Assembly: GCF_029887875.1 (NCBI RefSeq)
Contig: NZ_JARXRM010000046.1
Coordinates: 1 to 64,000 of the forward strand
DNA length: 64,000 bases
Origin: Luteimonas endophytica
Lineage (GTDB): Bacteria > Pseudomonadota > Gammaproteobacteria > Xanthomonadales > Xanthomonadaceae
Reading direction: 5' to 3'
Part shown: piece by piece, positions 34,263 to 43,208 of the stretch
Layout: each line of letters begins with the position of its first letter
Position numbering within the stretch: the first letter of the stretch is position 1
Translations under genes and position numbers: made by a program
The notes under the pieces: model-generated
What the model saw: only the letters and a program-made list of their open reading frames with translations
What the model was told of the DNA's origin: nothing
Database searches by the model: none

Positions 34263-35354
34263 GTGGCGCCGGGAGTCTGGCCGCATCTGTTGCTCCTGCT
34301 GGGCGTGCCGGCCCTGGCGCCGGCGGCGGAGGGGGCCGCGGAGCCGGACTATTCGCTGGGCGGGGCCATCCGTTTCAGCTACGGCTGGCTCGACTACGGC
34401 CCTTCCACCGGATTCGAGCCGGAACTGGTGCGGGTGGACGCGAGCGGCGACGCCGGTCGGTTCTCCTTTTCGCTGCAGTACCGCTGGTACGACGGTTTCG
34501 ACGCCGTCCACCATGCCTGGGCCGGCTGGAAGCCGGGTCCGTCCTCGGAACTGCGGGCCGGGGTGCAGCAGGTGCCGTTCGGGCTGCTGCCTTACGCCTC
34601 GCACAGCTTCTGGTTCGGCTCGGGCTACTACCTGGGGATCGAGGACGACTACGACCTCGGCATCGTCTGGCAGCGCGGCGAGGGTGCGCACCAGTGGCAT
34701 GTCGGGGCGTTCTCCGGAGACGAATACGGCACCGGCGCGCGCTACGACCGATACTCGTTCGACGTCGCCACGACCGACGCGCTGCCCTATCGCGAGCGCG
34801 GACGGGTTGCGCTCCGCTACGAGTACGACCGGCGCGGCGATGGCAGCGGCCTCGAGCTCGGCGCGTCGCTGTTCGCCGGGCGGGTGGAGCGCCGCCCGGA
34901 CGGCCGGCGCCACCGCCACGAGGGCGCGGCGCTGCACGCGCAGTGGCGGCGTGATCCGTTCACCCTGCAGCTGCAATGGGCGCGCTACCGCTACCGCGTG
35001 CCGGAAACGCGGGTCGCGATGTCGGCATTCGGCTTTCCGTTCGAAATCGCCGCCGAGGCCGACGTGCCAACCTTCAACCTGGCCTGGGAGCTGCCGCACA
35101 CGGGATGGTTCGACGGCATCACCTGTTACAACGATCTCAGTGCGACCTTTCCGGTGGCCCGCGCCCCGGGCCTGCGCGAGTCGTGGCAGAACGTCACCGG
35201 CTGCAGCTTCGCCAAGGGCGCCATGTTCACCTACCTGGACTGGATCGCCGGCCGCAACATGTGGTTCGTCGGCGGCTCCGGCATCGGCATCGACGAGCCG
35301 GGGTCGGATCGCTGGCGATCTCGCCTGAACCTCAACGTCGGCTTCTATTTCTGA
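34263..35354 (+). CDS. Outer-membrane beta-barrel (porin-like) protein
   Basis: A 363-residue protein with a short signal peptide (LLLLLGVPALAPAAEG) and alternating barrel strands throughout (RFSFSLQYRWYDGF, HEGAALHAQWR, RLNLNVGFYF at the end with C-terminal Phe). It resembles phosphate-selective porin-like or DUF-type barrel proteins. GTG 34263 has GGGGAGG 10 bases upstream; a GTG at 34236 would add nine residues. It ends 84 bp before the BCCT transporter on the same strand, so a link with solute uptake is possible. Confidence 0.75.
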   Translation: MAPGVWPHLLLLLGVPALAPAAEGAAEPDYSLGGAIRFSYGWLDYGPSTGFEPELVRVDASGDAGRFSFSLQYRWYDGFDAVHHAWAGWKPGPSSELRAGVQQVPFGLLPYASHSFWFGSGYYLGIEDDYDLGIVWQRGEGAHQWHVGAFSGDEYGTGARYDRYSFDVATTDALPYRERGRVALRYEYDRRGDGSGLELGASLFAGRVERRPDGRRHRHEGAALHAQWRRDPFTLQLQWARYRYRVPETRVAMSAFGFPFEIAAEADVPTFNLAWELPHTGWFDGITCYNDLSATFPVARAPGLRESWQNVTGCSFAKGAMFTYLDWIAGRNMWFVGGSGIGIDEPGSDRWRSRLNLNVGFYF

Positions 35355-35438
35355 CCCATCGGCGACGGATTTCGCCGCGCCGCGCCGGGCGCGGCCCACC
35401 GCCAGACACGGCGACCGCGCACAGCCGGAGCGAAGAAC

Positions 35439-37424
35439 GTGAACGAGCGAACCCAACCATCGAAACCCGGCTGGTACAGGATCAATCCGCCGGTATTCTT
35501 CACCTCGGCGGCCTTGGCGCTGGTGTTCGTCGCTCTGGGGGCGTTCGCGCCGGACTGGTCGGATGCGTTCTTCGGCGGTCTCCAGGGCTGGGTGGTCGAG
35601 AGCGCCGGCTGGTTCTACGTGCTGGCGGTCGCCGGCTTCCTGGTGTTCGTAGTCTCGCTGGCGTTTTCCAGCTTCGGCAGGCTCAAGCTGGGGCCGGACC
35701 ACAGCTCGCCGGACTACAGCTATCCGTCCTGGTTCGCGATGCTGTTCTCGGCCGGGATGGGAATCGGCCTGATGTTCTTCGGCGTCGCCGAGCCGATCAT
35801 GCACTACGCCACGCCTCCGGTCGGCGATCCGGAAACCGTGGCTGCCGCGCGCCAGGCGATGCGCGTCACGTTCTTCCACTGGGGCATCCACGCCTGGGCG
35901 ATCTATGCGGTGGTGGCGCTGTCGTTGGCCTATTTCGCCTTCCGCCACGGGCTGCCGCTGACCATCCGCTCGTCGCTGTATCCGCTGATCGGCGAGCGGA
36001 TCCACGGGCCGATCGGCCATGCCGTGGACGTGTTCGCGGTGCTGGGGACGCTGTTCGGCGTGGCGACCTCGCTGGGCTTCGGCGTGATCCAGGTCAATTC
36101 CGGCCTGGCCTACCTGTTCGACGTGCCGGTCGGCATCGCCACGCAGATGGTCCTGATCGCGGTGATCACCGGCGTGGCGACATTGTCGGTGGGCCTGGGC
36201 CTGGACGCCGGGATCCGCCGCATTTCCGAGCTCAACATGATCCTGGCGGTGACGCTGCTGGCATTCGTGCTGGTCGCCGGCCCGACCGTGTACCTGCTGC
36301 AGACGCTGGTGCAGAACACCGGCATGTACGTTTCCAACCTGTTCTCGATGACCTTCAATCTCTACGCGTACGAGCCCACCGGCTGGATCGGCGGCTGGAC
36401 GTTGTTCTACTGGGGATGGTGGATCGCCTGGTCGCCGTTCGTGGGGATGTTCATCGCCCGCGTATCGCGTGGGCGGACCGTGCGCGAATTCGTCACCGGG
36501 GTGCTGCTGGTGCCGCTGGGGTTCACCTTCATGTGGATGACGTTCTTCGGCAACACCGCGCTGCACATGATCATGGTGGACGGGTCGGCCGGGCTGATGG
36601 AGGCGGTGGCCGAGGACAGCTCGGTGGCGCTGTTCCGGTTCTTCGAGCTGCTGCCGCTGTCGTCGATCACCTCGCTGCTGGCGACGCTGCTGGTGATCAC
36701 CTTCTTCGTCACCTCTTCCGACTCCGGCTCGCTGGTGGTGGACATGCTGACCTCCGGCGGCGTGGATGAAGGCCCGCTATGGCAGCGGATCTTCTGGGCG
36801 GTGGTGGAGGGCGCGATCGCGGCGGTGCTGCTGTATGCCGGCGGGCTCGGCGCGCTGCAGGCGGCGACCATCGCCAGCGCGCTGCCGTTCGCCCTGGTCA
36901 TGCTGTTGATGTGCTGGGGCATGGTCCGGGCGATGCGGCTGGAGGTGACCCGCCAGCTCAGCATGCGCGAGGCGCGGCTGGCGCCGCTGGGCATCGCCGG
37001 GCCGATCGACTGGAAGACCCGGCTGCGCGCGATGGCGCACCATCCGCGCCGCCAGGAGGTGCTGGAGTTCCTGCAGCAGCAGGTCCGGCCGGCGCTGGCC
37101 GAGGTGGCCGCGGAACTGGCCAAGCACGGCATGAAAGCGCGGGTGGACGAGGCCGCGGACGGGCGCATCTGGATCGAGGTGGGCCACGGGGAGGAGATGG
37201 ATTTCTTCTATTCGGTGCGGCCGCGCCCCTATGCGCCGCCGTCTTTCGCGATGAGCGACCTGCGCCGCAAGCGCGTCGAAGAGAGCCGCTACTTCCGCGC
37301 CGAAGTGCACCTGCGCGAGGGCGGGCAGGACTACGACGTCATGGGCTGGCACCGGGACGAGTTGATCCACGACGTGCTCGACCAGTACCAGCGCCACATG
37401 CACTTTCTCGACGTGGTGCGCTGA
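35439..37424 (+). CDS. betT: BCCT-family betaine/choline transporter
   Basis: A 661-residue secondary transporter with twelve helices. The Trp-rich BCCT signature is visible around WGWWIAWSPFVGMFIARVSR, and GMGIGLMFFGVAEPI is the glycine-rich stretch of helix 3. A C-terminal cytoplasmic domain of about 160 residues makes it BetT-like (BetT 677 residues) rather than OpuD-like. BetT imports choline with protons for glycine betaine synthesis under osmotic stress. No betAB genes adjoin, so a betaine substrate cannot be excluded. GTG 35439 is preceded by CCGGAG and matches the family start. Confidence 0.93.
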   Translation: MNERTQPSKPGWYRINPPVFFTSAALALVFVALGAFAPDWSDAFFGGLQGWVVESAGWFYVLAVAGFLVFVVSLAFSSFGRLKLGPDHSSPDYSYPSWFAMLFSAGMGIGLMFFGVAEPIMHYATPPVGDPETVAAARQAMRVTFFHWGIHAWAIYAVVALSLAYFAFRHGLPLTIRSSLYPLIGERIHGPIGHAVDVFAVLGTLFGVATSLGFGVIQVNSGLAYLFDVPVGIATQMVLIAVITGVATLSVGLGLDAGIRRISELNMILAVTLLAFVLVAGPTVYLLQTLVQNTGMYVSNLFSMTFNLYAYEPTGWIGGWTLFYWGWWIAWSPFVGMFIARVSRGRTVREFVTGVLLVPLGFTFMWMTFFGNTALHMIMVDGSAGLMEAVAEDSSVALFRFFELLPLSSITSLLATLLVITFFVTSSDSGSLVVDMLTSGGVDEGPLWQRIFWAVVEGAIAAVLLYAGGLGALQAATIASALPFALVMLLMCWGMVRAMRLEVTRQLSMREARLAPLGIAGPIDWKTRLRAMAHHPRRQEVLEFLQQQVRPALAEVAAELAKHGMKARVDEAADGRIWIEVGHGEEMDFFYSVRPRPYAPPSFAMSDLRRKRVEESRYFRAEVHLREGGQDYDVMGWHRDELIHDVLDQYQRHMHFLDVVR

Positions 37425-37449
37425 TGGCGGCAACGGCGCGCGGCCGTCC

Positions 37450-37734
37450 CTAGGGCGCTTCGCCGCGCCCCTGCGCGCGGGCGTTGCGGATCACCGCGCG
37501 CACCAGCTCGCGGTCGCGGTGCCGGGAGATCGCCACCGCGCCGAGCCGCAACGCCTGTTCGCGCAGTTCCGCGGTCACGTCGTAGTGGGCGCCGCTGGTG
37601 CGGTTCTGGAACGCCCGCCGCGGGATGCCCAGGCGCGCGGCGAACGGATGCAGTTCGGCGAGGGTGTCGGCCATCAGGTGCGCCCAGCGCCGCCCCCGCC
37701 ACAGGGTGACGGCATCGTCGACATACACGGTCAC
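37450..37734 (-). CDS. DUF4031 protein
   Basis: A 94-residue protein that fits DUF4031: it begins VYVDDAVTLWRGRRWAHLMA and includes LHPFAARLGIPRRAFQ, with Asp/His residues that could bind metal. The family is widespread and of unknown function. GTG 37734 gives the canonical MTVYVDD start; TTG 37761 would add nine Ala-rich residues. The gene converges with betT 25 bp away. Confidence 0.85.
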   Translation of the reverse strand: MTVYVDDAVTLWRGRRWAHLMADTLAELHPFAARLGIPRRAFQNRTSGAHYDVTAELREQALRLGAVAISRHRDRELVRAVIRNARAQGRGEAP

Positions 37735-37815
37735 GGCGCGTGCGGCCGCGCCGGCGTCCAACGGTTCATGCGGCGCGGATCGGCCGAGCCGTGCGCGAGC
37801 GCGGTGCGACGATCC

Positions 37816-38418
37816 CTAGGCCGGCGCGTTGCCACGATCGCCGGAGTGCGCCGTCCCGGCGCCGGCGCGCGACCCGGGCCCCTCGAATTCGCGGCGCACC
37901 CAGCGGTCCAGCAGGCTTTTCTCGTAACGCAGCGCATCCGAGTCGCGGAGGGTGGATGCGCCGGACAGGTAGCCCGGATCGCTCAGTTCCCGGGTCCCCT
38001 CGGCGAGTACCGCGCCACTGGCGTCGAGGCGGCGGAACTCGAGCGAGATCTTCGGCCAGTAGATGTCGCGCATCATCCGCACGTGGTCCATGCGCGGGCC
38101 GTGCCAAGGCTCGTAGCTGCCGGCGCGGCGGATGTCGGTGATGGTGATCTCGAGCCGCTCGCCCGGCGGCAACCGCGCCGCGGCGCTCTCGCGCAGGTGC
38201 TCGGCGAGCTGTTGCACCCAGTCTCCGCGCACCGCTTCCCAGCGATTGCGGCTGTGGCGGATCTCGGTGAACTGGGCCGGGTCGGTCCAGGCCACGGCGA
38301 CGCGGCCTTCGTCGGCCAGCGCGCGCGGCGCCTCCGGGTCGGTCACGCTGCGGACGCGGGCCTCGGCCGCGGTGGCGAAGAGCAGGCCGATCAGCAGTGC
38401 CGGAAGGATGAGTCTCAT
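37816..38418 (-). CDS. DUF3016 exported protein
   Basis: A 200-residue protein with a signal peptide (RLILPALLIGLLFATAAEA). The core VAWTDPAQFTEIRHS ... LEITITDIRRAGSYEPWHGP ... RMMRDIYWPKISLEFRRLD is typical of DUF3016 in xanthomonads and Shewanella. Periplasmic, function unknown. The last 20 residues are low-complexity. The start is ATG 38418; downstream of tesA on the same strand with a 156-bp gap. Confidence 0.9.
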   Translation of the reverse strand: MRLILPALLIGLLFATAAEARVRSVTDPEAPRALADEGRVAVAWTDPAQFTEIRHSRNRWEAVRGDWVQQLAEHLRESAAARLPPGERLEITITDIRRAGSYEPWHGPRMDHVRMMRDIYWPKISLEFRRLDASGAVLAEGTRELSDPGYLSGASTLRDSDALRYEKSLLDRWVRREFEGPGSRAGAGTAHSGDRGNAPA

Positions 38419-38574
38419 GGCAGGTCTCCCGCGGACGTGTGATCGAGTCTGCGCCGACGCCCGAACGCATGCAACGCGGCGCCGGCCGGTCCGCCGGTCG
38501 CGGTCGTCGTCGGTTCAGCTTGCCGCTGCACGCCGGCCCGTGGCGCCCCGGCGCCCCGGGCCGCAACGCCGAAC

Positions 38575-39297
38575 TCAGCGGGCCGTGCCGGCCGGTGCGT
38601 CCGCATCGGCCCGGAGCAACGGCTCCAGCGCCGCGCGCACGTGGTCGCGCAGCCGCCCCTGGGCTTCCGCCGTCGGATGCAGGTTGTCGTCCTGGAACGC
38701 CTGGCGGTCGCGCGCGATCGGCTCGAGCAGGAACGGCAGCAGCGGGATCCCGAAGAACTCCGCCAGCTCCCGGTACAGCGCCTCGAACCGGCGGGTGTAG
38801 TCGCCGCCCAGATTCGGCGGCATGCGCATGCCGACCAGCAGCACCTCCGCGCCGACGTGCTGCGAAGCGCCGATCATGCGCGCCAGGTTGCGGCGCATCT
38901 CGCGGATCGGCAGGCCGCGCAGGCCGTCGTTGGCGCCCAGCGCGATCACCACCACGTCCGGCCGGTGGCGCGTGAGCTCGCCGACGATCCGCGAGGAGCC
39001 GCCGGCGCTGGTCTCGCCGCTGATGCTGGCGTTGACCACCCGCCAGCCCGGGCGCATTCCGGCCAGGTCCTCGCCGAGCAGCGCCACCCAGCCCTCGGAC
39101 GCGGCCATGCCGTAGCCGGCCGACAGCGAATCCCCCATCACCAGCAGGGTGCGCGGCGCTTCGCCGGCGGTGCGCGCCGGCGCCGGTTCCGCAGCCTGGG
39201 CCACCGAAAACAACGCGGCCGCCAGCAGCAGTCCCCAGCCGATGGCACATTGCAACTGGCGGCGGAAGGCCGCATACCCGTGGTTTCGCAACGCCAT
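38575..39297 (-). CDS. tesA: Arylesterase/lysophospholipase TesA (SGNH hydrolase)
   Basis: A 240-residue periplasmic SGNH hydrolase. The nucleophile block is GDSLSAGYG, the oxyanion Gly and Asn blocks are ISGETSAGG and ALGANDGLRG, and the last block, DNLHPTAEAQ, has catalytic Asp and His. A signal segment (WGLLLAAALFSVAQA) precedes. TesA hydrolyses acyl-CoA, lysophospholipids and aryl esters. It is divergent from ybbA/ybbP, as in many proteobacteria. The first ATG, 39297, gives a longer N-terminal region before the signal segment. Confidence 0.95.
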   Translation of the reverse strand: MALRNHGYAAFRRQLQCAIGWGLLLAAALFSVAQAAEPAPARTAGEAPRTLLVMGDSLSAGYGMAASEGWVALLGEDLAGMRPGWRVVNASISGETSAGGSSRIVGELTRHRPDVVVIALGANDGLRGLPIREMRRNLARMIGASQHVGAEVLLVGMRMPPNLGGDYTRRFEALYRELAEFFGIPLLPFLLEPIARDRQAFQDDNLHPTAEAQGRLRDHVRAALEPLLRADADAPAGTAR

Positions 39298-39428
39298 TCC
39301 CCGCTCCGATGATCGTGGCCGCCAGCATAGGCGCCGCCGCGGCCGGGGCGCCAGTCGAGCCGGAAGCGCTTAAAAATCGTTTAATCGCCGCCGCCGATGA
39401 TCGCCGATTCCCCCGCACGAGGACCAAC

Positions 39429-40136
39429 ATGGCCGACTCCTCCCCCGCCACCCCCGCGCAGACCCGCCACGCGCTCGAGGTTGCCGGCCTGGGCAAGCGC
39501 GTGCCGCTGCCGTCCGGCGAGCTGACCATCCTCGACGGGGTCGGGTTCCGCATCGCCCACGGCGACAGCGTCGCCATCATCGGCGCCTCCGGCTCGGGCA
39601 AGAGCACGCTGCTGTCGCTGCTGGCCGGGCTCGACACCCCCAGCAGCGGCGAGGTGCGGCTCGACGGCGTGCCGCTGTCGACCCTGGACGAGGACGGCCG
39701 CGCCCGGGTCCGGGCGCGCAAGGTCGGCTTCGTGTTCCAGAGCTTCCAGCTGCTGCCTTCGCTCACCGCGCTGGAGAACGCCATGCTGCCGCTGGAACTG
39801 CGCGGCGATGCCGACGCCCGCGGGCCGGCAGAGGAGACCCTGCGCAAGGTCGGCCTGGGCGAGCGCCTGGGCCACTACCCGCGGCAATTGTCCGGCGGCG
39901 AGCAGCAGCGGGTGGCGCTGGCGCGCGCCTTCGTGACCGGCCCGTCGCTGCTGTTCGCCGACGAGCCCACCGGCAACCTGGACACCCGCACCGGGCAGGC
40001 GATCATCGAGCTGCTGTTCGCGATGAACGCCGAGGCCGGGACCACCCTGGTGCTGGTGACCCACGACGAGCACCTGGCCTCGCGCTGCGGCCGGGTGCTG
40101 CGGCTGGACGGCGGCCGCCTGGTGTCCGGCGCATGA
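39429..40136 (+). CDS. ybbA: ABC transporter ATPase YbbA (LolD-like)
   Basis: A 235-residue ATPase of the MacB/LolD branch. Walker A GASGSGKST, signature LSGGEQQRVA, Walker B LLFADEPTGNLD and H-loop VTHDEH are intact. It pairs with the FtsX-like permease that follows with an ATGA overlap. The YbbAP-TesA set is conserved and is thought to deal with lipids or hydrophobic compounds. AGGA lies 5 bases before ATG 39429. AT-rich TTAAAAATCGTTTAATC at 39370-39386 probably holds the promoter. Confidence 0.95.
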   Translation: MADSSPATPAQTRHALEVAGLGKRVPLPSGELTILDGVGFRIAHGDSVAIIGASGSGKSTLLSLLAGLDTPSSGEVRLDGVPLSTLDEDGRARVRARKVGFVFQSFQLLPSLTALENAMLPLELRGDADARGPAEETLRKVGLGERLGHYPRQLSGGEQQRVALARAFVTGPSLLFADEPTGNLDTRTGQAIIELLFAMNAEAGTTLVLVTHDEHLASRCGRVLRLDGGRLVSGA

Positions 40137-42631
40137 GGGTCGCGGCGCTGGCCTGGACCCAGCTGCGCCGGGACCTGGCCGCCGGCGAGGTGCGGATCAT
40201 GCTGGCGGCGCTGGTGCTGGCGGTACTGGCGGTGACCGCGGTGGGCCTGGTCACCGACCGCGCCGCGCGCGCGCTCGCGGTCGAGGCCAACCGCCTGCTC
40301 GGCGGCGACGCGGTGCTGCGCGCCGACGCGCCGATCGACGAGGCCGTGCGCGCGGCCGCCGACGCCGCCGGCCTGCGCCGCACCGAGACCGTCGAGCTCG
40401 ACAGCATGATCCGCGCCGGCGACGAGCCGCGCCTGGGCGACCTGCGCGCGCTGGCCGAAGGTTTCCCGCTGCGCGGCGCGTTCCGCATCGTCGACGCGCG
40501 CGGCGGCGCCGAACGCGACGCCGGCGGCGTGCCCGCGCCGGGCACGGTGTGGATGAGCCGGGCCGGCGCCGATACCCTGGGCGCGCGCCTCGGCGACGAG
40601 ATCGGCATCGGTGAACTGCGCCTGCGCCTGGTCGCGCTGGTGGTCCAGGAGCCGGACGCGTCGATCGACTACTTCAACGTCGCGCCCAAGGTCTTCCTCA
40701 ACCTCGCCGACCTGCCCGCCACCGGCCTGGTGCAGGAAGGCAGCCGGATCCGCTACCGGCTGGTGGTGGCCGGGGACATCGGCGCGGTCGAGGGCTTCGC
40801 CGCCGAAGTTCGCGCCGGGCTGCAGCGCGGGCAGCGGCTGGAGACGATCCAGGACGCGCGCCCGGAGGTTCGCTCGGCGCTCGACCGCGCCGGCCGGTTC
40901 CTGGGCCTTGCCGCGCTGGTCTCGGTGGTGCTGGCGGCGGTCGCGGTGGCGATGGCGGCGCGGCGCCACAGCGAACGGCACCTGTCCGGCGCCGCGGTGA
41001 TGCGCTGCCTCGGCGCCACCCAGCGCACCCTGGTCGGGATCCACGTCGGCGAGCTGCTGCTGCTCGGGCTGATCGCCGGGACGGTGGGGGTGGTGCTGGC
41101 ATTCGTGCTGCAGTGGGCGGTGGCGGGCTGGATCGCCGACGCATTGAAGGTCTCGCTGCCGCCGGCCGGGTGGCTGCCGGTGCTGCAGGGCTATGGCGTC
41201 GGCATGGTGGTGCTGCTGGCGTTCGGCGCGCCGCCGGTGCTGGCGCTGCGGCGGGTGCCGGCGCTGCGGGTGCTGCGGCGCGACCTGGACCCGGTGGAGC
41301 CAGGCGCGCTGCTGGTCGCGCTGGCCGGGTTCGCCGGCCTCGGCGCGCTGCTGTGGTGGAAGGCGGGTTCGGCGGAACTGGCCACCGCGATGCTGGTCGG
41401 CATCGTCGCCACCCTGGCGGTGCTGGCACTGCTGGCCTGGGCGCTGGTGGCGCTGCTGCGGCGGCTGCGCGGGCGGCTGCGCGGCAGCCTGCGCTACGGG
41501 CTGGCCAACGTCAGCCGCCGCGCCGGCACCAGCATCGCGCAGATCTCGGCGCTGGGGCTGGGGCTGATGGCGCTGCTGCTGCTCACCTTCGTGCGCACCG
41601 ACCTGCTCGACCGCTGGCAGATGGCGCTGGCCGAGAACGCACCGAACCGCTTCATCATCAACGTGCAGCCCGACCAGCTGGACGGCGTGCGCGCGTTCAT
41701 GGAAGAGCAGCGGGTCGACCCGCCGGTGCTGTTCCCGATGGTGCGCGCGCGCCTGCTCGCGCACAACGGCCAGGCGGTGGCGGGCGAGCGCTACGCCGAC
41801 GCGGATCCGCGTACCCGGCGCCGCGCCGAGCGCGAGTTCAACCTGTCCACCGCCGAGACCCTGCGCGACGACAACAAGGTGACCGCAGGCACCTTCTGGG
41901 AAGGCGTGCCGGCGAGCCCGGAATTCTCGGTGGAGGAGGGCTTCGCCGAGTCGCTGGGCTGGCGCATCGGCGACCGGGTCGCTTTCGATATCGCCGGCCA
42001 GCGCCTGGAGGCGCCGATCACCAGCCTGCGCAGCGTGGAATGGGAGAGCTTCCGGCCGAACTTCTTCGTGCTCGCTTCGCCCGGGGCGCTGGACGGCTAT
42101 CCGGCCAGCTACATCACCGCGGTCAGCGTGCCGCCTGAGCGCAACCGCTTCACCGCCGAGCTGGTCGAGCGCTACCCGAATCTGTCGGTGATCGACGTCG
42201 ATGCGGTGTTGGCGCAGGTGCGCAGCACCGCGGACCAGGTCTCGGTGGTGGTGCAGGCGGTGTTCTGGTTCTCGCTGGGGGCCGGGGTGCTGGTGCTGCT
42301 GGCAGCGGTGAGCGCCAGCCAGGACGAACGCCTGCTCGAGGGTGGGGTGATGCGCGTGCTCGGCGGCAGCCGCCGCCAGTTGCGGCTGGCCCAGGCCTCC
42401 GAGTTCGCCGCGATCGGCCTGCTGGCCGGGCTGGTGGCGGCGATCGCCGCTTCGGTGCTCTCGGGGGTCGTCGCCAGCCAGGTCTTCGACCTGCCCTGGA
42501 ATCCGAACTGGCGCCTGGCCGCAGCCGGCGGCGGACTCGGGGTGTTGATGACCCTGCTGGCGGGGCTGGTGGCGACGCGGCGCGTGCTGGACGCGCCGCC
42601 TTCGGTAACCCTGCGCGAACTGCAGGGCTGA
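40133..42631 (+). CDS. ybbP: FtsX-like permease YbbP
   Basis: An 832-residue inner-membrane permease with two FtsX domains and two large periplasmic loops. The layout is one helix, a periplasmic domain, three helices (LAALVSVVLAAVAVAMAARR), two or more central helices, a second loop, then three helices ending LGVLMTLLAGLVATRRVLDA. It is like E. coli YbbP (804 residues), which works with YbbA and stands beside TesA. Such MacB-type systems use ATP to drive movement in the periplasm rather than classical transport. Its start overlaps the ATPase stop. Confidence 0.93.
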   Translation: MRVAALAWTQLRRDLAAGEVRIMLAALVLAVLAVTAVGLVTDRAARALAVEANRLLGGDAVLRADAPIDEAVRAAADAAGLRRTETVELDSMIRAGDEPRLGDLRALAEGFPLRGAFRIVDARGGAERDAGGVPAPGTVWMSRAGADTLGARLGDEIGIGELRLRLVALVVQEPDASIDYFNVAPKVFLNLADLPATGLVQEGSRIRYRLVVAGDIGAVEGFAAEVRAGLQRGQRLETIQDARPEVRSALDRAGRFLGLAALVSVVLAAVAVAMAARRHSERHLSGAAVMRCLGATQRTLVGIHVGELLLLGLIAGTVGVVLAFVLQWAVAGWIADALKVSLPPAGWLPVLQGYGVGMVVLLAFGAPPVLALRRVPALRVLRRDLDPVEPGALLVALAGFAGLGALLWWKAGSAELATAMLVGIVATLAVLALLAWALVALLRRLRGRLRGSLRYGLANVSRRAGTSIAQISALGLGLMALLLLTFVRTDLLDRWQMALAENAPNRFIINVQPDQLDGVRAFMEEQRVDPPVLFPMVRARLLAHNGQAVAGERYADADPRTRRRAEREFNLSTAETLRDDNKVTAGTFWEGVPASPEFSVEEGFAESLGWRIGDRVAFDIAGQRLEAPITSLRSVEWESFRPNFFVLASPGALDGYPASYITAVSVPPERNRFTAELVERYPNLSVIDVDAVLAQVRSTADQVSVVVQAVFWFSLGAGVLVLLAAVSASQDERLLEGGVMRVLGGSRRQLRLAQASEFAAIGLLAGLVAAIAASVLSGVVASQVFDLPWNPNWRLAAAGGGLGVLMTLLAGLVATRRVLDAPPSVTLRELQG

Positions 42632-42644
42632 GCCCGCGCCGCGG

Positions 42645-42905
42645 TCAGGATTCGACGTCCTGCGGCTCGGCCTCGAACCTGCGGGCGTACGCGCGCTCCT
42701 CGGCGACCTGCCTGATCTGCTCGGCAGGCAGTTCCGGGGCGCCGTAGACCGCATACGCGACGGCGCCGTCCTGGCGCCCGATCTGGTGCAGGCGGTAGCG
42801 CGGCCGGCCACCGCCGCCATCCGCCGGATAGTGCAGTGGCGGTACCTCGCCTTCCAGGTCCAGCTCGCTGTTGTCGACCACGCCGCCGACGAAGAGTGCG
42901 CGCAT
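42645..42905 (-). CDS. Small conserved protein of unknown function
   Basis: An 86-residue protein beginning MRALFVGGVVDNSELDLEGE and containing a repeated-looking DGAVAYAVYGAPELPAEQIR. A good ribosome site (AAGGAG) stands 6 bases before ATG 42905. No signal or helix. The family name is not known to me. It converges with ybbP and is divergent from the R-body sigma gene. The upstream 303 bp may control both. Confidence 0.75.
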   Translation of the reverse strand: MRALFVGGVVDNSELDLEGEVPPLHYPADGGGGRPRYRLHQIGRQDGAVAYAVYGAPELPAEQIRQVAEERAYARRFEAEPQDVES

Positions 42906-43208
42906 GCAGGGCTCCTTGGTTGGGGGATGCGGCGACAGTCGCAGGCGCGACGTTTGCATGCGATGAAGCAATGGTTGGCATTGCATGCGCCGGCGAGGCG
43001 CCGTTCATGACCCGCTCCCGCGCGTCCGTCGCGCGGCGACAGGCAGCGGCCCGCATCGAATCCGTGACTGCCTTCCGCCACGGAGCGTGACTCGTTGCCT
43101 ATCGGAACCAGCCCGCCGATCGCGGGACTGGTCCCTGTCCCGCAGGTAACAGGCCGCGGGCGCCCCGGCTGCCGAGACTCGCCCGAAGGACCAGGGGGGG
43201 GAGCAGGC
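42906..43208. other. Divergent control region upstream of the R-body locus
   Basis: The 303 bases contain no gene. Notable are TTGCATGCG occurring twice (42953-42961 and 42980-42988, on a background of GCATGC palindromes), a TTGC-N10-GCAA half-palindrome at 42953-42970, GTGACT at two sites around 43060-43095, and a large bulged hairpin at 43104-43134. It is a likely site for sigma-factor and Crp-type control of the R-body genes. Confidence 0.5.
43104..43134 (+). promoter_or_regulatory. Inverted repeat before the R-body sigma gene
   Basis: GGAACCAGCCCGC and GCGGGACTGGTCC flank a five-base loop and pair over twelve base pairs with two one-base bulges. It lies 75 bases before the sigma-factor start. 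It could be an operator, or an RNA hairpin in the leader. CTGT and ACAG flank the next 10 bases. Confidence 0.4.
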
